DNA of 64,000 bases from Flaccisagitta enflata (taxonomy: Eukaryota > Chaetognatha > Sagittoidea > Aphragmophora), in assembly GCA_965153355.1 (NCBI GenBank), contig OZ231127.1, positions 26,908,001 to 26,972,000 on the forward strand, in the 5' to 3' direction. This document shows, one piece after another, positions 14,381 through 27,176 of this stretch (positions are counted from its first letter, which is position 1; every line of letters starts with the position of its first letter). The notes under the pieces were generated by a model. It was not told the DNA's origin. It was given only the letters and a program-made list of their open reading frames with translations, and did no database searches. A program made the translations under genes and the position numbers.

Positions 14381-15751
14381 TCACATTTAAATGATTTTTC
14401 ATTGTTGTGAATCTTTTTGTGAACGTTCAATTCAATCCTGTCATAGAGAGCACTAGGACAAAAAGCACATTTGACTTTTTCTTTTGTATATGTGTCTTCT
14501 TATGAACATCTAATGACTGTATGGAGGGGAAAGAAGAAGGAAATGACTCATACATGAATAGTTCTCCAATGTGAGTCCGTTTATGAATGTCCAATACTCA
14601 TATTGACAGAAAAGCTGATGGGCACAAATCACATTTGAATGGCGCCTCTCCAGTAGGAATTTTTCGGTGACAAAGTTATTTTTTTTTTGGGGGGGGGGGG
14701 GGGGAAGTGGAAGGGTAAGATTTAAATGGTTTGTCTTTTGTGCTAATCATTGCGTATGGCTTCATCTGGTTTTTTTTTCCCGTGTGTATGCTCATATGTT
14801 TGATCAAATCATTACGAGAGGACAAAGCCTCAGGACATGATTCATATTCGTAGGACAAACACTCATGCCTCTCAAGAATACTCCTTTTTTTAAAAGAAGA
14901 TTGACAAAAGTAAAATGCAAACACTTTTCCCACTGGGATTTGGTTTTGGGACTGGGATTTGAGCCTCAAGACTGGGATTTGGGCCTCCAGACTGGGATAT
15001 GATTTAGAGGGAGGACATAGAAGGAGGAGGAGGAGGAAAAGGAGAAGAAAATCCCCCAAGTGTATAAAAGCATGAGGGGGAAGCAGGGCAGGGGCCCCTA
15101 AGGGGTCGAGGACCTATGATTGTCAAGATCACTCTTAAAATTAAAAGCTTAAGCACATTTAAATGGTTTTTCTCCTATAATAGGAATCATCTCGCCTGGC
15201 TCCTTTTGAGTGTAACTCATCTGGTGTGTTTTTTATGCAAATTCATCACAAAAGATAGCTGGACATCATTTACAAACAAATTCTTTCAAATCAGTGGGAT
15301 ATGTGTTCCAAGTTAATCTTTATCGGAAAATCCAAAATAGCCTAAATGCAATTTCTTTTTCTTGTGTGATTTCAAAACTCTTTTTGCTATTAAAACGATA
15401 GTGTTCTTATTCATTGAAAATCCCTTGCTGTGATTTTCTGAGAAAGCATCAAAAGCGTTGATGAATGAACACCATCACATTTGCCTGCTTCAAATAATGT
15501 TTGTGCAATGTATCCCTTCGTCCCTTTAACTCAATATGGAGTGAAAAACAATCACAAAGATTACCGTTTTTCTTTTTTCAAAATTCATACATCTTCCGTT
15601 TTTCTGGCTCTTAAAGTTTCCCATAGAGTTCAATGGGGAAGAAAATTTCCCTATGCTCTTCCATTGCTAAAGAGACAATTGCCATTGAAAATCAGGACAT
15701 AAAAGAAGGCTGCTTAAAGAAACGAAAGATAGACTATTTTTGTAAAAAAAA

Positions 15752-17360
15752 AAATCTGAACAGTATCTGGGTCCGCGACGGAAGGGGGTTAAAGATCACC
15801 AATTCCGTAAGATCGCTATGACCAAAAGATTGCTAACCCTGTAAATTCGCCAAAACTATAAGTCTTTACATTTAGAGCCGCCATACAAAGTTTCATGCAA
15901 ATCTGTTGAGAAATGACAAAGTTATGCACGTTTTTCACTTTTAGGCAAGTAGGGTGGTTGGGTGGTAGGCTGGTTTAGATAAATAGTGTGCGTATGTTGA
16001 GTTCTTCCATTTAGAGACTCCATACCAAGTTTCAACCAATTTGGTTGAAAAATGTCCAATTTATGTAAGTTTTTACTTTTAGGCCGGTAAGCTGGTTGGG
16101 TGGTAGTTTGGTTTGGCCGGTTAGCATGCTCAAACATAAATAAATCACATACATGTGTTGAGTCCTTCCATTAGAGACTCCATAAATTTCAACCAAATTG
16201 GTTAAAACGCCAAGTATGCACATTTATCACTTTTTGGTTGGTAGGCTGGTTGGGTGGTAGGCTGGTTTGACAGGATAAATAGTGCGCATATGTTGAGTTC
16301 TTCCATTTAGAGACCCCATACCAAGTTTCAACCAAATTAGTTGAAAAAACAAAGTTAAGCAAGTTTTTCACTTTTTGGCAGATTGGCTGGTTTGGTGGTA
16401 GTCGGTTTGGTTAGCATGCTCAAATGCATATAGATCACATACATGTTGAGTCCTTCCATTTAGAGCTCATATCAAATTTCAACCAAATGGTTGAAAAATG
16501 CCAAAGTTATACACGTTTTCACTTTTAGGCTGGTAGGCTGGTTGGGTGGTAGGCTGGTTTGACAGGATAAATAGTGCATATATTTGAGTTCTTCCATTTA
16601 AAGACCCCATACCAAGTTTCAACCAAATTAGTTGAAAAATGCCAAAGTTAAGTTTTTTTCACTTTTAGGCAGTTGGCTGGTTGGTGGTAGGTGGTTTGGC
16701 AGTTATGCTCAAATGCATAAATCATATACATATGTTGAGGCCTTCATTTAGAGACTCCATAAATTTCAACCAAATCGGTTGAAAAATACCAAAGTTATGC
16801 ACGTTTTTCACTTTTAGGCTGGTAGGCTGGTTGGGTGGTAGGCTGGTTTAACAGGATAAATAGTTTGCATATGCTGAGTCCTTCCATTTAGAGACTCCAT
16901 ACCAAGTTTCAACCAAATCAGTTGAAAATGACAAAGTTCATAAGTTTTTCACTTTAGGCCGGTTGGCTGGTTGGGTGGTAGGTCGGTTTGGCCGGTTAGC
17001 ATGCTCAAATGCATATAAATCATATACATATGTTGAGGCCTTCCATTTAGAGACTCCATACCAAATTTCAGCCAAATCGGTTGAAAAATGCCAAAGTTAT
17101 GCACGTTTTTCACTTTTAGGCCGGTAGGCTGGTTGGGCCGGTTGGGTTGGTCGGATCACAAAAATCGGATAGGATGTAAAGCGCCTTACCCTAGCACAAC
17201 TTCCCACCAAATATGAACCAAATCGGTCAAAGCATAAAAAAGTTATCCATTTTTTAAAATCCGTTACAACGACGACAACAACGACGACGACGACGACGAC
17301 GACACCCACCCGCCTTGAATTATAGTCCGCGTCGGAATGATATTCCGTCGCGGACAAAAA
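15752..17360 (+). mobile_element. Helitron-like (pearl/HINE-type) non-autonomous element, copy 1
   Basis: The left end is ATCTGAACAGTATCTGGGTC with GTCCGCGAC at the subterminal repeat. The core has several degraded copies of a ~162-bp unit (TTGAGTCCTTCCATTTAGAG ... CAACCAAAT.GGTTGAAAAA ... TTTTCACTTTTAGGC ... GGTTGGGTGGTAGGC). The tail has an (ACG)n run, CACCCACCCGCC, a hairpin at 17325-17355 (GTCCGCG-CGGAAT against ATTCCG-CGCGGAC, one mismatch) and the end GGACAAAAA. Nine-base inverted ends, a ~160-bp tandem core and a 3' microsatellite match the 'pearl'/HINE architecture. No transposase is encoded. Confidence 0.75.
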
Positions 17361-19800
17361 ATGGTCAAAACCTTGAAATTAATCCCTCCACCTTGGGTAA
17401 ACAAGACGGAGAAGAAATTCAAAAATTTTGCTATGTGAAGCGCCCAACCATCACATTTTCATGTAATGGGTTATTTTCACCGGCAGACTCCTAGCATCAA
17501 TTATCACTGTGATTATGTCGTTTTTTGATCAAATATTCTCAAAAAATTTTAAAAAGTTGTCTTTTTTTTACTTGTAGGTGAGGTAAAGACTTGATGAAAG
17601 GATTCACCGAGAAAAAAACACCAATTTGCACTTATCTTTGAAAATTTTGCATGTTTTTGACAATGTCTTAAACCTTAATTATATTTATAATGTAATGTAT
17701 GACGCACTGAAATTAAAGTAAGAGGAATTTACCCAAAGGACAAAGTTACCATTCACTTTACTATTTTTGCTTATGTCAATGCTTGTGTTTATTTTTTTGT
17801 ACTGAAATGTATATACTTACATGAGGAAACCGAACTGTCACTGTCAAATAACAAAAACGCAAAAAGATTGAAGGAAATTCGATTCTAATGAGACTAAAAA
17901 GTGAAAAAATTGTGACAATCATTTCAGTAACTGCTCATTGAAAATTTTAAATTTGCATAAAAAATCCAAATATCATTGAAATAAGAACATAGCGCCCTCA
18001 GCATATGTTATAGGAATCGCGCTATGTTTTTGTTTTGTTGATATTTTGATTTTCTATGCAAATTTAAAATTTTCAATAAGCCATGGTACATTGACAAAAT
18101 AAGTTTTTTATTGTATTTCGCATATTTTTTCAGCTAAAAAATAAAGGATTGGAGTTTAAAACTGGCATATGCAAGTCAATTCATGCAAAATATGGCTGTT
18201 GACAGTTTAATTGAAAACATAAAAACAAAAATTATCATTAAATTTCATTTTATAAATTTCATGATTTATCTAGCTCGGGTAGCAAATTCTATGGTAATTT
18301 TCAGTGCGTCGTATATGTAACAGGCACTTTTTTGATCGATTAGGAAATTTCTATACTTTTTCAGGCCATTCAGCCATTTGATTTTTCATCCCGAACCATT
18401 TGTCAATCATTTGACGCCATGAGTGCCACGAGAAGTTCTTTACGTAGTTCTGGTATTCCATGCGATAAGAGGAAGGAAAAAAAGACGAAAATCATTGTAA
18501 ATATGACTCTGAGACGAAGTAGTGAAAATTTTCATTCTGTGAATACAGTGAGTGGCACTTTTTTCACCTCTTATCAATCAATGTTATCAAAGTTGAATGA
18601 CAGACATCATTAATCAACTTTTGACTGGGCTTTACTAGTTATAAATCAAAAAACTGAATTTCGGACATTTCAAATTATTAAACATTTTTAATTGTCCCAA
18701 CCATGTCCCGCTTGACTGGTCGCTTTCCCACAAATGCCCTAGCTTTGGGCCATGTAAAATTTCCCCCCAATCGATCAAAAAGAAGTGGGGCAGTGATATA
18801 ACAAAAGATTTAATCATCTTTCCCCAATTTTGGAAGGTCAGAGAGGAAGAAATTGAATTTCGGACATTTCAAATTATTAAACATTTTGTGCTGTAAAACA
18901 AAAAATTGACTTCATGTGTTACAAAACAGAATCGGATCATTTCATTTGGTTGGAATGATGAGGAATAGCCCCTAGTAGATTACCAAAAGCGATTTTAAGC
19001 AAAAAACAAATTTTTGTAAAAGATTTCTTTTTGTGCAAAAAAGGCTCATAGCTATAGATTAGATAGTGAAAATGTGGAAAAAAAGTGAGGGCCCATCAAG
19101 ATCGGGTAATGATGGATTTTGACCCCCTAAACACACACTTAATCATATCTGAATGAAATAAATGACTTCACTCATGATTGAAATTGTGATTTTTTCTGTC
19201 ATAGCTAGGAGTCTGTTAGCGGAAATCACCAATGGATGGTTTTGATTTCAGTCTATTGCACTTTTGAGATATAAAATTCTTTTTAAGTTCTTTGTCAAGT
19301 CTTTCACAAACCCATTTTTGAGCAGAGATGTTGAATTGGTTTTCTGCAAGGAGAAATGTAATCCTCATAAGGTTATTGAGAAGATCTTCACTGACCCAAG
19401 CTGAGGCGCATATTCCCTACTCAAACGTCTTTTTAGCGCGAGTTTGAATTGAGGTTTGAGTAGGATTCATTCTGTGAACGTTTTATGTCGCTTTTTTTAA
19501 ATAACTCATTTGTTTTTTTTTCATTGATGTGATTCTTTGTTTGTTCTATCGTTTATTTCATGGAAAGGAAATGTGGCAAAAATCACATGCTAAGAAACTT
19601 GTTGAAAGGAATTGTTAAACAAGTGTGCATAGGGGTATGTTTACTTTTCTGAGCACACCGGCCTGCGTAAAAATTTTGAACTTCATTCCATTTGGGATGG
19701 CGAAGTTTCAGAGACGCGTCGATTGGGTGCTTCACAAGGCAAAAGTTTTGAATTTCTACTTGTCCCCCTAACCCAATGCGGAAAGACTAATATTAAGGCC
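17361..19800. other. AT-rich intergenic region with foldback remnants
   Basis: About 2.4 kb without a supportable gene. A foldback spans about 17690-18320 (TGACGCACTGAAATTA against TAATTTTCAGTGCGTC), with an inner palindrome near 17930-18090. A ~38-bp direct repeat (TGAATTTCGGACATTTCAAA) occurs at about 18652 and 18850. Confidence 0.5.
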
Positions 19801-19811
19801 TTCACCGTTTT

Positions 19812-20622
19812 TGTTTTTAGTTGCTGACACGCAACTCTATAAGAGGCTTTGTCCATCTGTCTGTCGGTCCATAACGCAAGAGTCGAGAAGTGGGAAAACG
19901 CGCATTTCCGCCCCTGCCCACCGGTCCACAACTGTGACCGTGTATCCGGCCTTGTTAAAAAAATGGGTCATCTTCCTGTGTTTTAGCAGCACTATGTTGT
20001 CCTAATTTGCATATCACTGTCGGAGATTCTTTCAGGTTTCAGCTGCTACAAGACACTATGAACGCCTTCCTGTATTATTTAGACCGCGCATCTGTGTCAT
20101 CACTTCTCTTCCAATCGCTGACAGTGGGCCGGAACAGTATACAAATAGGCAGGGGCAGTAATAAGGGTGAAGAGGAGCTGTATATTGGTTGGGCAGGGCT
20201 GATTATGCTCAGAGATCACTAATTTGGCCAATTTCACGTCATCCAGAATTTCGTCTTACGGACAGCCTTTTGAATTCCGTGATGTTAGTTTTTAGTCGCG
20301 GACACGTGACTCCTCCTTGCCATGTCGGTCGGTCCATCAGTTTATCGGTCCGGTAACATTTTTGAATTCCGAGCGTTTTTTGCACTATTGCTCCTGCCCA
20401 TCCGTCTGCGACTGGATAGCTGTAAATCCAGCCTTGCTACTATCCATTTTTCTTATGCCGCTGCTGCTTCTACCGTCTATACTGCTGCCGCTGAAGCTGC
20501 TTCTTTCACCGCCGTTGTTGTTGTCGTTGTCGTTGTCGTCGTCGTTGTCGTCGTCGTCGTTGTTGTTGTTGTTGTCGTCGTTGTTGTTGTCGTTGCTGTT
20601 GTCGTTGTCGTTATCCTTGCGG

Positions 20623-20662
<40 letters not shown>

Positions 20663-21660
20663 CGTTGTCGTTGTCGCTGTTGCAGATGCTGTTGTCTATG
20701 TTGCTGCAAAGGTAATTGTTGGGGTGTTGTAAAGAATCACTACTTGGAACCACCGGGCTTGTTCACTTTGTTTTGGTTTTCTTTGTCTCAGTCGAGATTC
20801 GCGCTGCTATTCTTGCTCGTTTGTCCTTATATTCACTTACACTTGCACAGTGTGTGCACATTCAGAAATCCCACGTGGGAGTGAGCGAAGTGAGTGAGTG
20901 AGCCCATGAACCAAAGCGCTGCGGAACAAGTGCGAAGATGGAGTGGTGCGAGTGTACGAACACAGTGAGCGACCGAGTGGCCCGTCTAAAACGCGATTGA
21001 CACAAGTAGAAACAGGCCTAGTTCCAAATTATTTTCAGTCGCGCGCACGCGACTCTACAACCCGCTTTGTCCGTCGGTCATTTGGTCGGTTGGTTAGTCA
21101 CATTTGTTTTGTTTATTTTATTTCTTCGACCTCACTGCTCCTGCCCAAATGGTCCAGTGACCCCAAATATGGCTCCTGCCTACCCGCACGCGACTTTGGT
21201 AGCCCTGTATCTGGCCTAGTTACCCGCTAGATACCTCTATAACTTGTTTTGCTTATTTCTGCTAATCCAAAAGCTTGATCAAAAAAAAATTCATGACCAT
21301 TAGAAAGTTCTTCGGAAAATCTTTCTAATGCGACGTTTCTGGTACCTGTAGCTTTATTCGTTTAGAAGTAGCATAGGTTGCAAGAAAAATATCACCAATT
21401 GGAAAAAGGGCAAATATTTTCTTTTATTTGTTAGTATTCTTTGTCTCAACGTTTTTCTTAGTAATGCAATTTAGAATTATCTCCGCTACATGATATCCAT
21501 GAGCAAATTAAGGAGCTTCGAATTTTCTACAGAATGGCGCCAAGAACGTTTTTTTAGGTGCGACAAAGCACCTCTATAACTGACTGTGTCCGTCTGTCGG
21601 TCTGTCTGTCTGTCGGTAACGCATTCGTTCGACGATCCACACGTCGCACCTTATTGGCTT
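19812..21660 (+). repeat. Cluster of four 'TTTTTAG-hairpin-GTCCGTC' repeats plus a GTT/GTC microsatellite
   Basis: Four related units begin near 19812, 20288, 21028 and 21552. Each starts with a T run and a short hairpin (AGTCGCG...CGCGACT or a covarying form). CTATAA-like sequence, TTTGTCCGTC and GGTCGGT-like runs follow, and in several copies CTGCCCA..CGTCCGCAACTG and CCGGCCTTGTTA. A fifth copy lies at 58474-58640. A (GTT/GTC)n trinucleotide tract at about 20510-20690 creates artefactual poly-Val, poly-Ser/Leu and poly-Asn frames. No coding capacity is seen. Confidence 0.65.
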
Positions 21661-22477
21661 ACTTGGCCTTGTTTACTCAATGCGTTTAGTTTCCATGTTA
21701 CAACAAAACAAAAACATGAAAATCCTTTAGTGAATTCTCAAATTACTGACAACCTGTCTTCATCCCAATGCCATTTCTTCACGGATTAAGCTAGGCCAAC
21801 CAGCAACGTCTCATTTGAAAGATCTTCCACAGAGCTTCAAAATGGTCACTGATTTTCTTTTGTTTTACAAATTGCTTGAGTGTAAAATACTGACAAACAT
21901 GTTGTCCGTTTTTTTTAAGTATTTTTTACTTTTATCATTTTTAAAATCCATTTTCGCGAAAATCGCTTGGCCGATTGAGCTGCAAATTTTCACAAATAAA
22001 AAATTAAAAAAATGCTGTTGAAAGAGACAGATCCCAAAGTTTTTGACCTATCAGAAGAGAAATAATGATTTTCTAGGATTTAAATATTTTATTGAAAAAG
22101 ACGTTTTTTCTTTTCTCCTCAAAATAACATCTTTCAATGACGGAGTGCCAAGATCAATTCCAAATCAATTTTGCAGGAAGATTAAGCTCTAATTATGCAA
22201 TTGGAACATGAAAAGTGCTTGGAAATAATGTTTCGTTCGAATGCCCACATTGAGCCCTCTCTAGTACGCAATTTGACAAGTCAAAACGATTTATATGATA
22301 TTTTTTATCTTGTCTATTCAAAGAATTTTTATGTAGATAAAGGATTTGTGGTTGGTAATCATCAATTTTTTGCATAGAAAAACGTTTTTCTGTACCATAT
22401 GCTTAGCAAATGTGAGAAAAAAGCATGCGAAATTGATGGATTTTTAACAAAAATTGATTCTTGTGCATTGACATGTC

Positions 22478-22622
22478 TCGCGTAAAAAACCGAATCTGTC
22501 TCTAAATTCAAAATTTTGCATTTTGAAAAACATGGCATCAGTCTAAACACTTTTAAGAGCAGGCCATGTGTTTAGAAATGCAAAATTTTGCATTCAGAGA
22601 CAGATTCGGTTTTTTACGTGGC
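22478..22622. mobile_element. Palindromic MITE-like unit
   Basis: The arms AAAAAACCGAATCTGTCTCT and AGAGACAGATTCGGTTTTTT enclose further matching sequence (GCAAAATTTTGCAT-like) around a short loop. This forms one long hairpin of about 145 bp. Confidence 0.6.
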
Positions 22623-22699
22623 AACATCTAAAGTTTTCCGTGCAATTTTTTTCCAAGAATTCTGTTGTTTCACTGGGTATGCTGCGACTTTACCGATGC

Positions 22700-23320
22700 G
22701 AGATCAATACTATCTAGGCGGAAAAAATCTTTCGGTACGTTTATGTGCATATCTCAGGTTAGAATCAACCAAACATCAAAAAATCGGTGAGATAAATAAA
22801 GCTCTTCAAATTCGCAAGAGATTGACGCAAACCGCATCTGTCTAGCTCTATGCATTCAAAAACTATTCAACTTTAAATGAAATACTTCAGTTTCACTTTT
22901 GCCATTTCTCCACAATCTTCTTATGATATTATTTCACTCTTTTTTTGATTACTTCTAAACGCCTTGAGCTGGACAGATGCGATTTGCGTTGCCTGCTTGC
23001 AAATTTGGAGGGCTTCATTTATGTCACCAATTTTTCTATGATTTAATAATTCTTTTGAAAACTGCGAGTCTAAATGTAGCGAAAGAATAGGCAATAAAAA
23101 ATTGCGAGAAAGATCTGCAAAGGCTTCACTCCTTAGTAACTCGAACTGCTCTACAAAACGCTTCCAAAACAAATGTTGGCTCTGATTCAGTCAAAGGGAG
23201 CTCACACTAATAATTGATGGATTTGTAATTGATTTGTATTCATTTTTACGCCAATGAATACGTTTTTGTTACAGGACGAAAGATTTTTTCCGCCTAGATA
23301 GTACCATTGGTCAGTTAACC
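22700..23320. mobile_element. Foldback element of about 620 bp
   Basis: The outer arms ATCTAGGCGGAAAAAATCTT and AAGATTTTTTCCGCCTAGAT are exact reverse complements. The inner arms (near 22785-22840 and 22965-23035) also pair imperfectly. Non-coding; superfamily unknown. Confidence 0.6.
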
Positions 23321-24450
23321 GGTCTTTGATTAATTAAGGGAGTATAAAGCAAGCATAACACTTTTGTTTTTGCCACATTTCCGCTGCATAGCAGCGTATT
23401 CTATCACAGTACAGAATGATTTGTCAAATTTGGCGCTGTTCAGCACCACGACCTAAGGCAATTGTTAGTCTCTTTAACAATGAAATATCATGGGGAAGTT
23501 TGCTTTCCCATTGAACTCTGTTGGATGCTTTGAGTGCTAAAAAAAACTGAACTTTGAGAGAAGGAGTACATTGCACAAATGTTATATCAAGCAAGCAAAC
23601 GCGTCGATTATCAGTCAAACGTTGGATGATAACATTTTTGACTGAAGTATCAGTACTAAGCTATGCGTGTATTGTTTGGGCACTCTGGATGTCATAAACA
23701 GGCTGTTTAGCAAGTTAGATATTTCCTTTGTTTTATACAGCTTTCTGTAGTAAACCTGCAAGAAGTTATATTTCCGTGATACTACAAATTGCATAAGCTT
23801 GTAGCTAATTAGCTAAGTATATAATTGCTAATCTCGATGCTTAGAGAAAATAATCTTCCTCAGATGAAGTTTTGAAATTAGTAAATTGAGCACTGATAGT
23901 TAAGAGATGAAATGACAAGACGTAATTGTTTCAATCATAATTGTGATTGGAATTGAAAGTCCACTCATATTATATAACGCTCCATACAATACAGACGGAA
24001 CACTATTTTAAGGAGAGGAGGCAGCAAAAGTTTTAGCCACCCCCCCTACAAGTAAATTGGTTTCATCAATTTTCTGACTGAAAGTGGTTTTGAACATTTT
24101 GGGGGATTTGTTGTGGCGCCACCGCGGCAATTTTTGAGTTTCAATCTAGAACCCCCTAATTTGCCCCCTTTTAACCCCTAAATGGCCACCCCTCCGAGGG
24201 TAAAAAAATAGAAAAATCTTTTTTCTCAATATTTGTAAAATTTTTGGTAGAATAGTGTTGAATGATGTCTATATACACCATAAATCACAGTTTTTCTGCT
24301 TGTTTTGCAGTTTTTCATGAAAAAAATAAATTAAGAAAATAAAAAAATTAAGAATCTGAAATTTGAAAATTTATTTTTTTCATGAAAAACTGCAAAACAA
24401 ACCAAAAAATTATGATTTATAGTGTATATGGACATCATTCAACACTATTT

Positions 24451-25043
24451 TACAGTATGATTTTTTTGGAATGCAACATAAGAAACCTATATATCTCCGC
24501 TTCTGAGCATCGTAGCAAGATGCGGATTGCACCATTGGATAGAGCACGAAAAACTATTTTTTCCATGTCTTTTCTGATATCATGGAGCAATATGACGTAT
24601 CTCTACCACAAAGCCAGTAAAAACATTGACAGCTTTAACATCTCGAAATTGGCTGTCTGATTCTCCTTCTAAAAAAATGAGGAAGTTCAGTTGATCAAAT
24701 TAATTGATGATCATGAGGCCAACTGAATCATGGCATAAGTATTTTCTTAAGTCTGTCCAGGAAATCACAGGGAAGCCCCTTGATTGCTAACTATTTGATC
24801 ATCTAAACCTCCTCATTCTTTTTGGAGGGAGAATGAGACAGCCAATTTCTTGATGCGGGAGATGTCAATGTTTTCACTGGAATTGTAGTAGACATACTTC
24901 ATATTGCATCATGATGACAGAAAAAACATAGAAAAAATAATTTTTCGAGCTCTATCCAATGGTGCAATCCGCATCTTGCTATGACGCTCAGGAGCAGAGA
25001 TATATAGGTTTCTTATGTTGCATTCCAAAAAAATCATACTGTA
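24451..25043. mobile_element. Nested foldback MITE of about 590 bp
   Basis: The arms of about 250 bp share ACAGTATGATTTTTTTGGAA and its reverse complement, ATATATCTCCGCTTCTGAGC-like sequence, and ATGCGGATTGCACCATTGGA with its reverse complement. The arms meet near 24740. There is no coding content. Confidence 0.65.
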
Positions 25044-25067
25044 CCAAAAAATTCACAAATATAAAGA

Positions 25068-27176
25068 AAAAATCTTGAAAGAGTATGGGTCCGCGACTGG
25101 GGTCGAACGGCGTTGTCGAACGGCGTTGTCGAACGGCGTTGTCGAACGGCGTTGTCGAACGGCGTTGTCGAACGGCGTTGTCAAACGGCGTTGTCAAACG
25201 GCGTTGTCAAACGGCGTTGTCAAACGGCGTTGTCAAACGGCGTTGTCAAACGGCGTTGTCAAACGGCGTTGTCAAACGGCGTTGTCAAACGGCGTTGTCA
25301 AACGGCGTTGTCAAACGGCGTTGTCAAACGGCGTTGTCAAACGGCGTTGTCAAACGGCGTTGTCAAACGGCGTTGTCAAACGGCGTTGTCAAACGGCGTT
25401 GTCAAACGGCGTTGTCAAACGGCGTTGTCAAACGGCGTTGTCAAACGGCGTTGTCAAACGGCGTTGTCAAACGGCGTTGTCAAACGGCGTTGTCAAACGG
25501 CGTTGTCAAACGGCGTTGTCAAACGGCGTTGTCAAACGGCGTTGTCAAACGGCGTTGTCAAACGGCGTTGTCAAACGGCGTTGTCAAACGGCGTTGTCAA
25601 ACGGCGTTGTCGAACGGCGTTGTCGAACGGCGTTGTTGAACGGCGTTGACAAACGGCGTTGTTGAACGGTGTTGACAAACGGCGTTAACAAACGGCGTTA
25701 ACAAACGGCGTTATTGAATGGCGTCGTTGAACGGCGATGTTGAACGGGGATGTCGAACAGCGATGTTGTCGGCGTTGTCAAACAGCGTTGTCGAATGGTG
25801 TTTTTAAACGCCGTTGTCAAACGCCATTGTCAAACGCTGTTGTCTACATTGTTGTCAAATGGCGTTGTCAAATAGCACATAGGTTGAGTTATTCAATTTT
25901 GAGTCTACATACCAAGTTTTAACCAAATCCATTGAGAATTGTTCAAGTTATGCACATATTTCACTTTTGAGGTGGTAGGCTGCTAGGCTGGTTGGGTGGT
26001 AGGCCGGTTAGCATGCTTAAATCTTTACAAATCAAATACATATGTTGAGTCCTTCCATTTAGAGACTACATACCAAGTTTCAACCAAATCAGTTGAAAAA
26101 TGCCAAAGTTATGCACATTTTTCACTTTTAGGCTGGTAGCCTGGTTGGGAGGTAGGCTGGTTTGGCCGGTTAGCATGCTAAAACCTTCATGATTCAAATA
26201 CTTTTATTGAGTCCTTATATTTAGAGACTACATACCAAGTTTCAACCAAATCGGTTGAAAAATGCAGAAGTTCTGCACGTTTTTCACTTTTTTGCTGGTA
26301 GGCTGGTTGGGTGGTAGGCCGGTTTGGCCGGTTAGCATGCTAAAATCTTTACAATTCAAATACGTATGTTGAGTCCTTCCATTTAGAGACTACATACCAA
26401 GTTTCAACCAAATTGGTTGAAAAATGCAGAAGTTATGCACGTTTTTCACTTTTTGGCTGGTAGGCTGGTTGGGTGGTAGGCCGGTTTGGCCGGTTAGCAT
26501 GCTAAAATCTTTACAATTCAAATACATATGTTGAGTTCTTCCATTTAGAGACTACATACCAAGTTTCAACCAAATCGGTTGAAAAATGCAGAAGTTATGC
26601 ACATTTTTCACTTTTTGGCTGGTAGGCTGGTTGGGTGGTAGGCCGGTTTGGCCGGTTAGCATGCTAAAATCTTTACAATTCAAATACATATGTTGAGTTC
26701 TTCCATTTAGAGACTACATACCAAGTTTCAACCAAATCGGTTGAAAAATGCAGAAGTTATGCACATTTTTCACTTTTTGGCTGGTAGGCTGGTTGGGTGG
26801 TAGGCCGGTTTGGCCGGTTAGCATGCTAAAATGTTTACAATTCAAATACATATGTTGAGTCCTTCCATTTAGAGACTACATACCAAGTTTCAACCAAATT
26901 GGTTGAAAAATGCCAAAGTTATGCACATTTTTCACTTTTAGGCTGGTAGGCTGGTTGGGCCGGTTGGGTGGGTCGGATCATAACATACGCATAGGCCGCA
27001 AAGCGGCTTACCCTAGTACAACTTCCCTCCAAATATGAAGCAAATCGGTCAAGGCGTTCAAAAGTTAGCCCATTTTTAAAAGTGTGGACGACGACGACGA
27101 CAACAACGACGACGACGACACCCACCCGCCTCGAATTATAGTCCGCGTCGGAATGGTATTCCGTCGCGGACAAAAA
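25068..27176 (+). mobile_element. Helitron-like (pearl/HINE-type) element, copy 2
   Basis: The left end is AATCTTGAAAGAGTATGGGT with GTCCGCGAC. A 13-bp minisatellite (25098 to about 25735) comes next, then five or more regular ~162-bp units (e.g. starts near 26341, 26503 and 26665), then (ACG)n, CACCCACCCGCC, the hairpin at 27141-27171 and a CAAAAA end. It lies inside the foldback element 23991-27404. Confidence 0.75.
25098..25735. repeat. 13-bp minisatellite, about 45 units
   Basis: The unit is GGCGTTGTCAAAC, nearly perfect. GTCGAAC variants sit at both edges, and a degraded tail runs to about 25870 (GTTGAAC, GTTAACAAAC and GATGTTGAAC forms). It forms the 5' part of Helitron-like copy 2. 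Three overlapping frames stay open through it and should not be read as proteins. Confidence 0.95.

Larger units (their letters stand above)
12412..15500 (-). pseudogene. Decayed C2H2 zinc-finger gene, interrupted by a foldback element
   Basis: Minus-strand fragments carry C2H2 finger patterns. Near 12412-12630: KCKSCPQTF and YKCDFCSANYQRNSL. Near 14400-14470: KCAFCPSALYDRIELNVHKKIH. Near 14575-14640: FKCDLCPSAF, then a stop codon, then LDIHKRTHIGE. Near 14790-14920: FCQSSFKKRSILERH and CPEALSSRNDLIKHMSIHTGKK. Near 15200-15290: a finger with two in-frame stops. The reading frame is broken repeatedly and the linkers are lost. The foldback unit at 13160-14380 splits the array. This is a dead paralogue of a multi-finger transcription-factor-like gene; I see no intact start or regulatory domain. 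Confidence 0.6.

Noticed and set aside
20317-20753. Poly-Val, poly-Leu/Ser and poly-Asn frames
   Set aside because: Caused by the GTT/GTC trinucleotide tract.
25015-25665. Three long overlapping plus-strand ORFs ([13 protein letters not shown] repeats)
   Set aside because: Products of the 13-bp minisatellite of Helitron-like copy 2; the same peptide recurs in all three frames.
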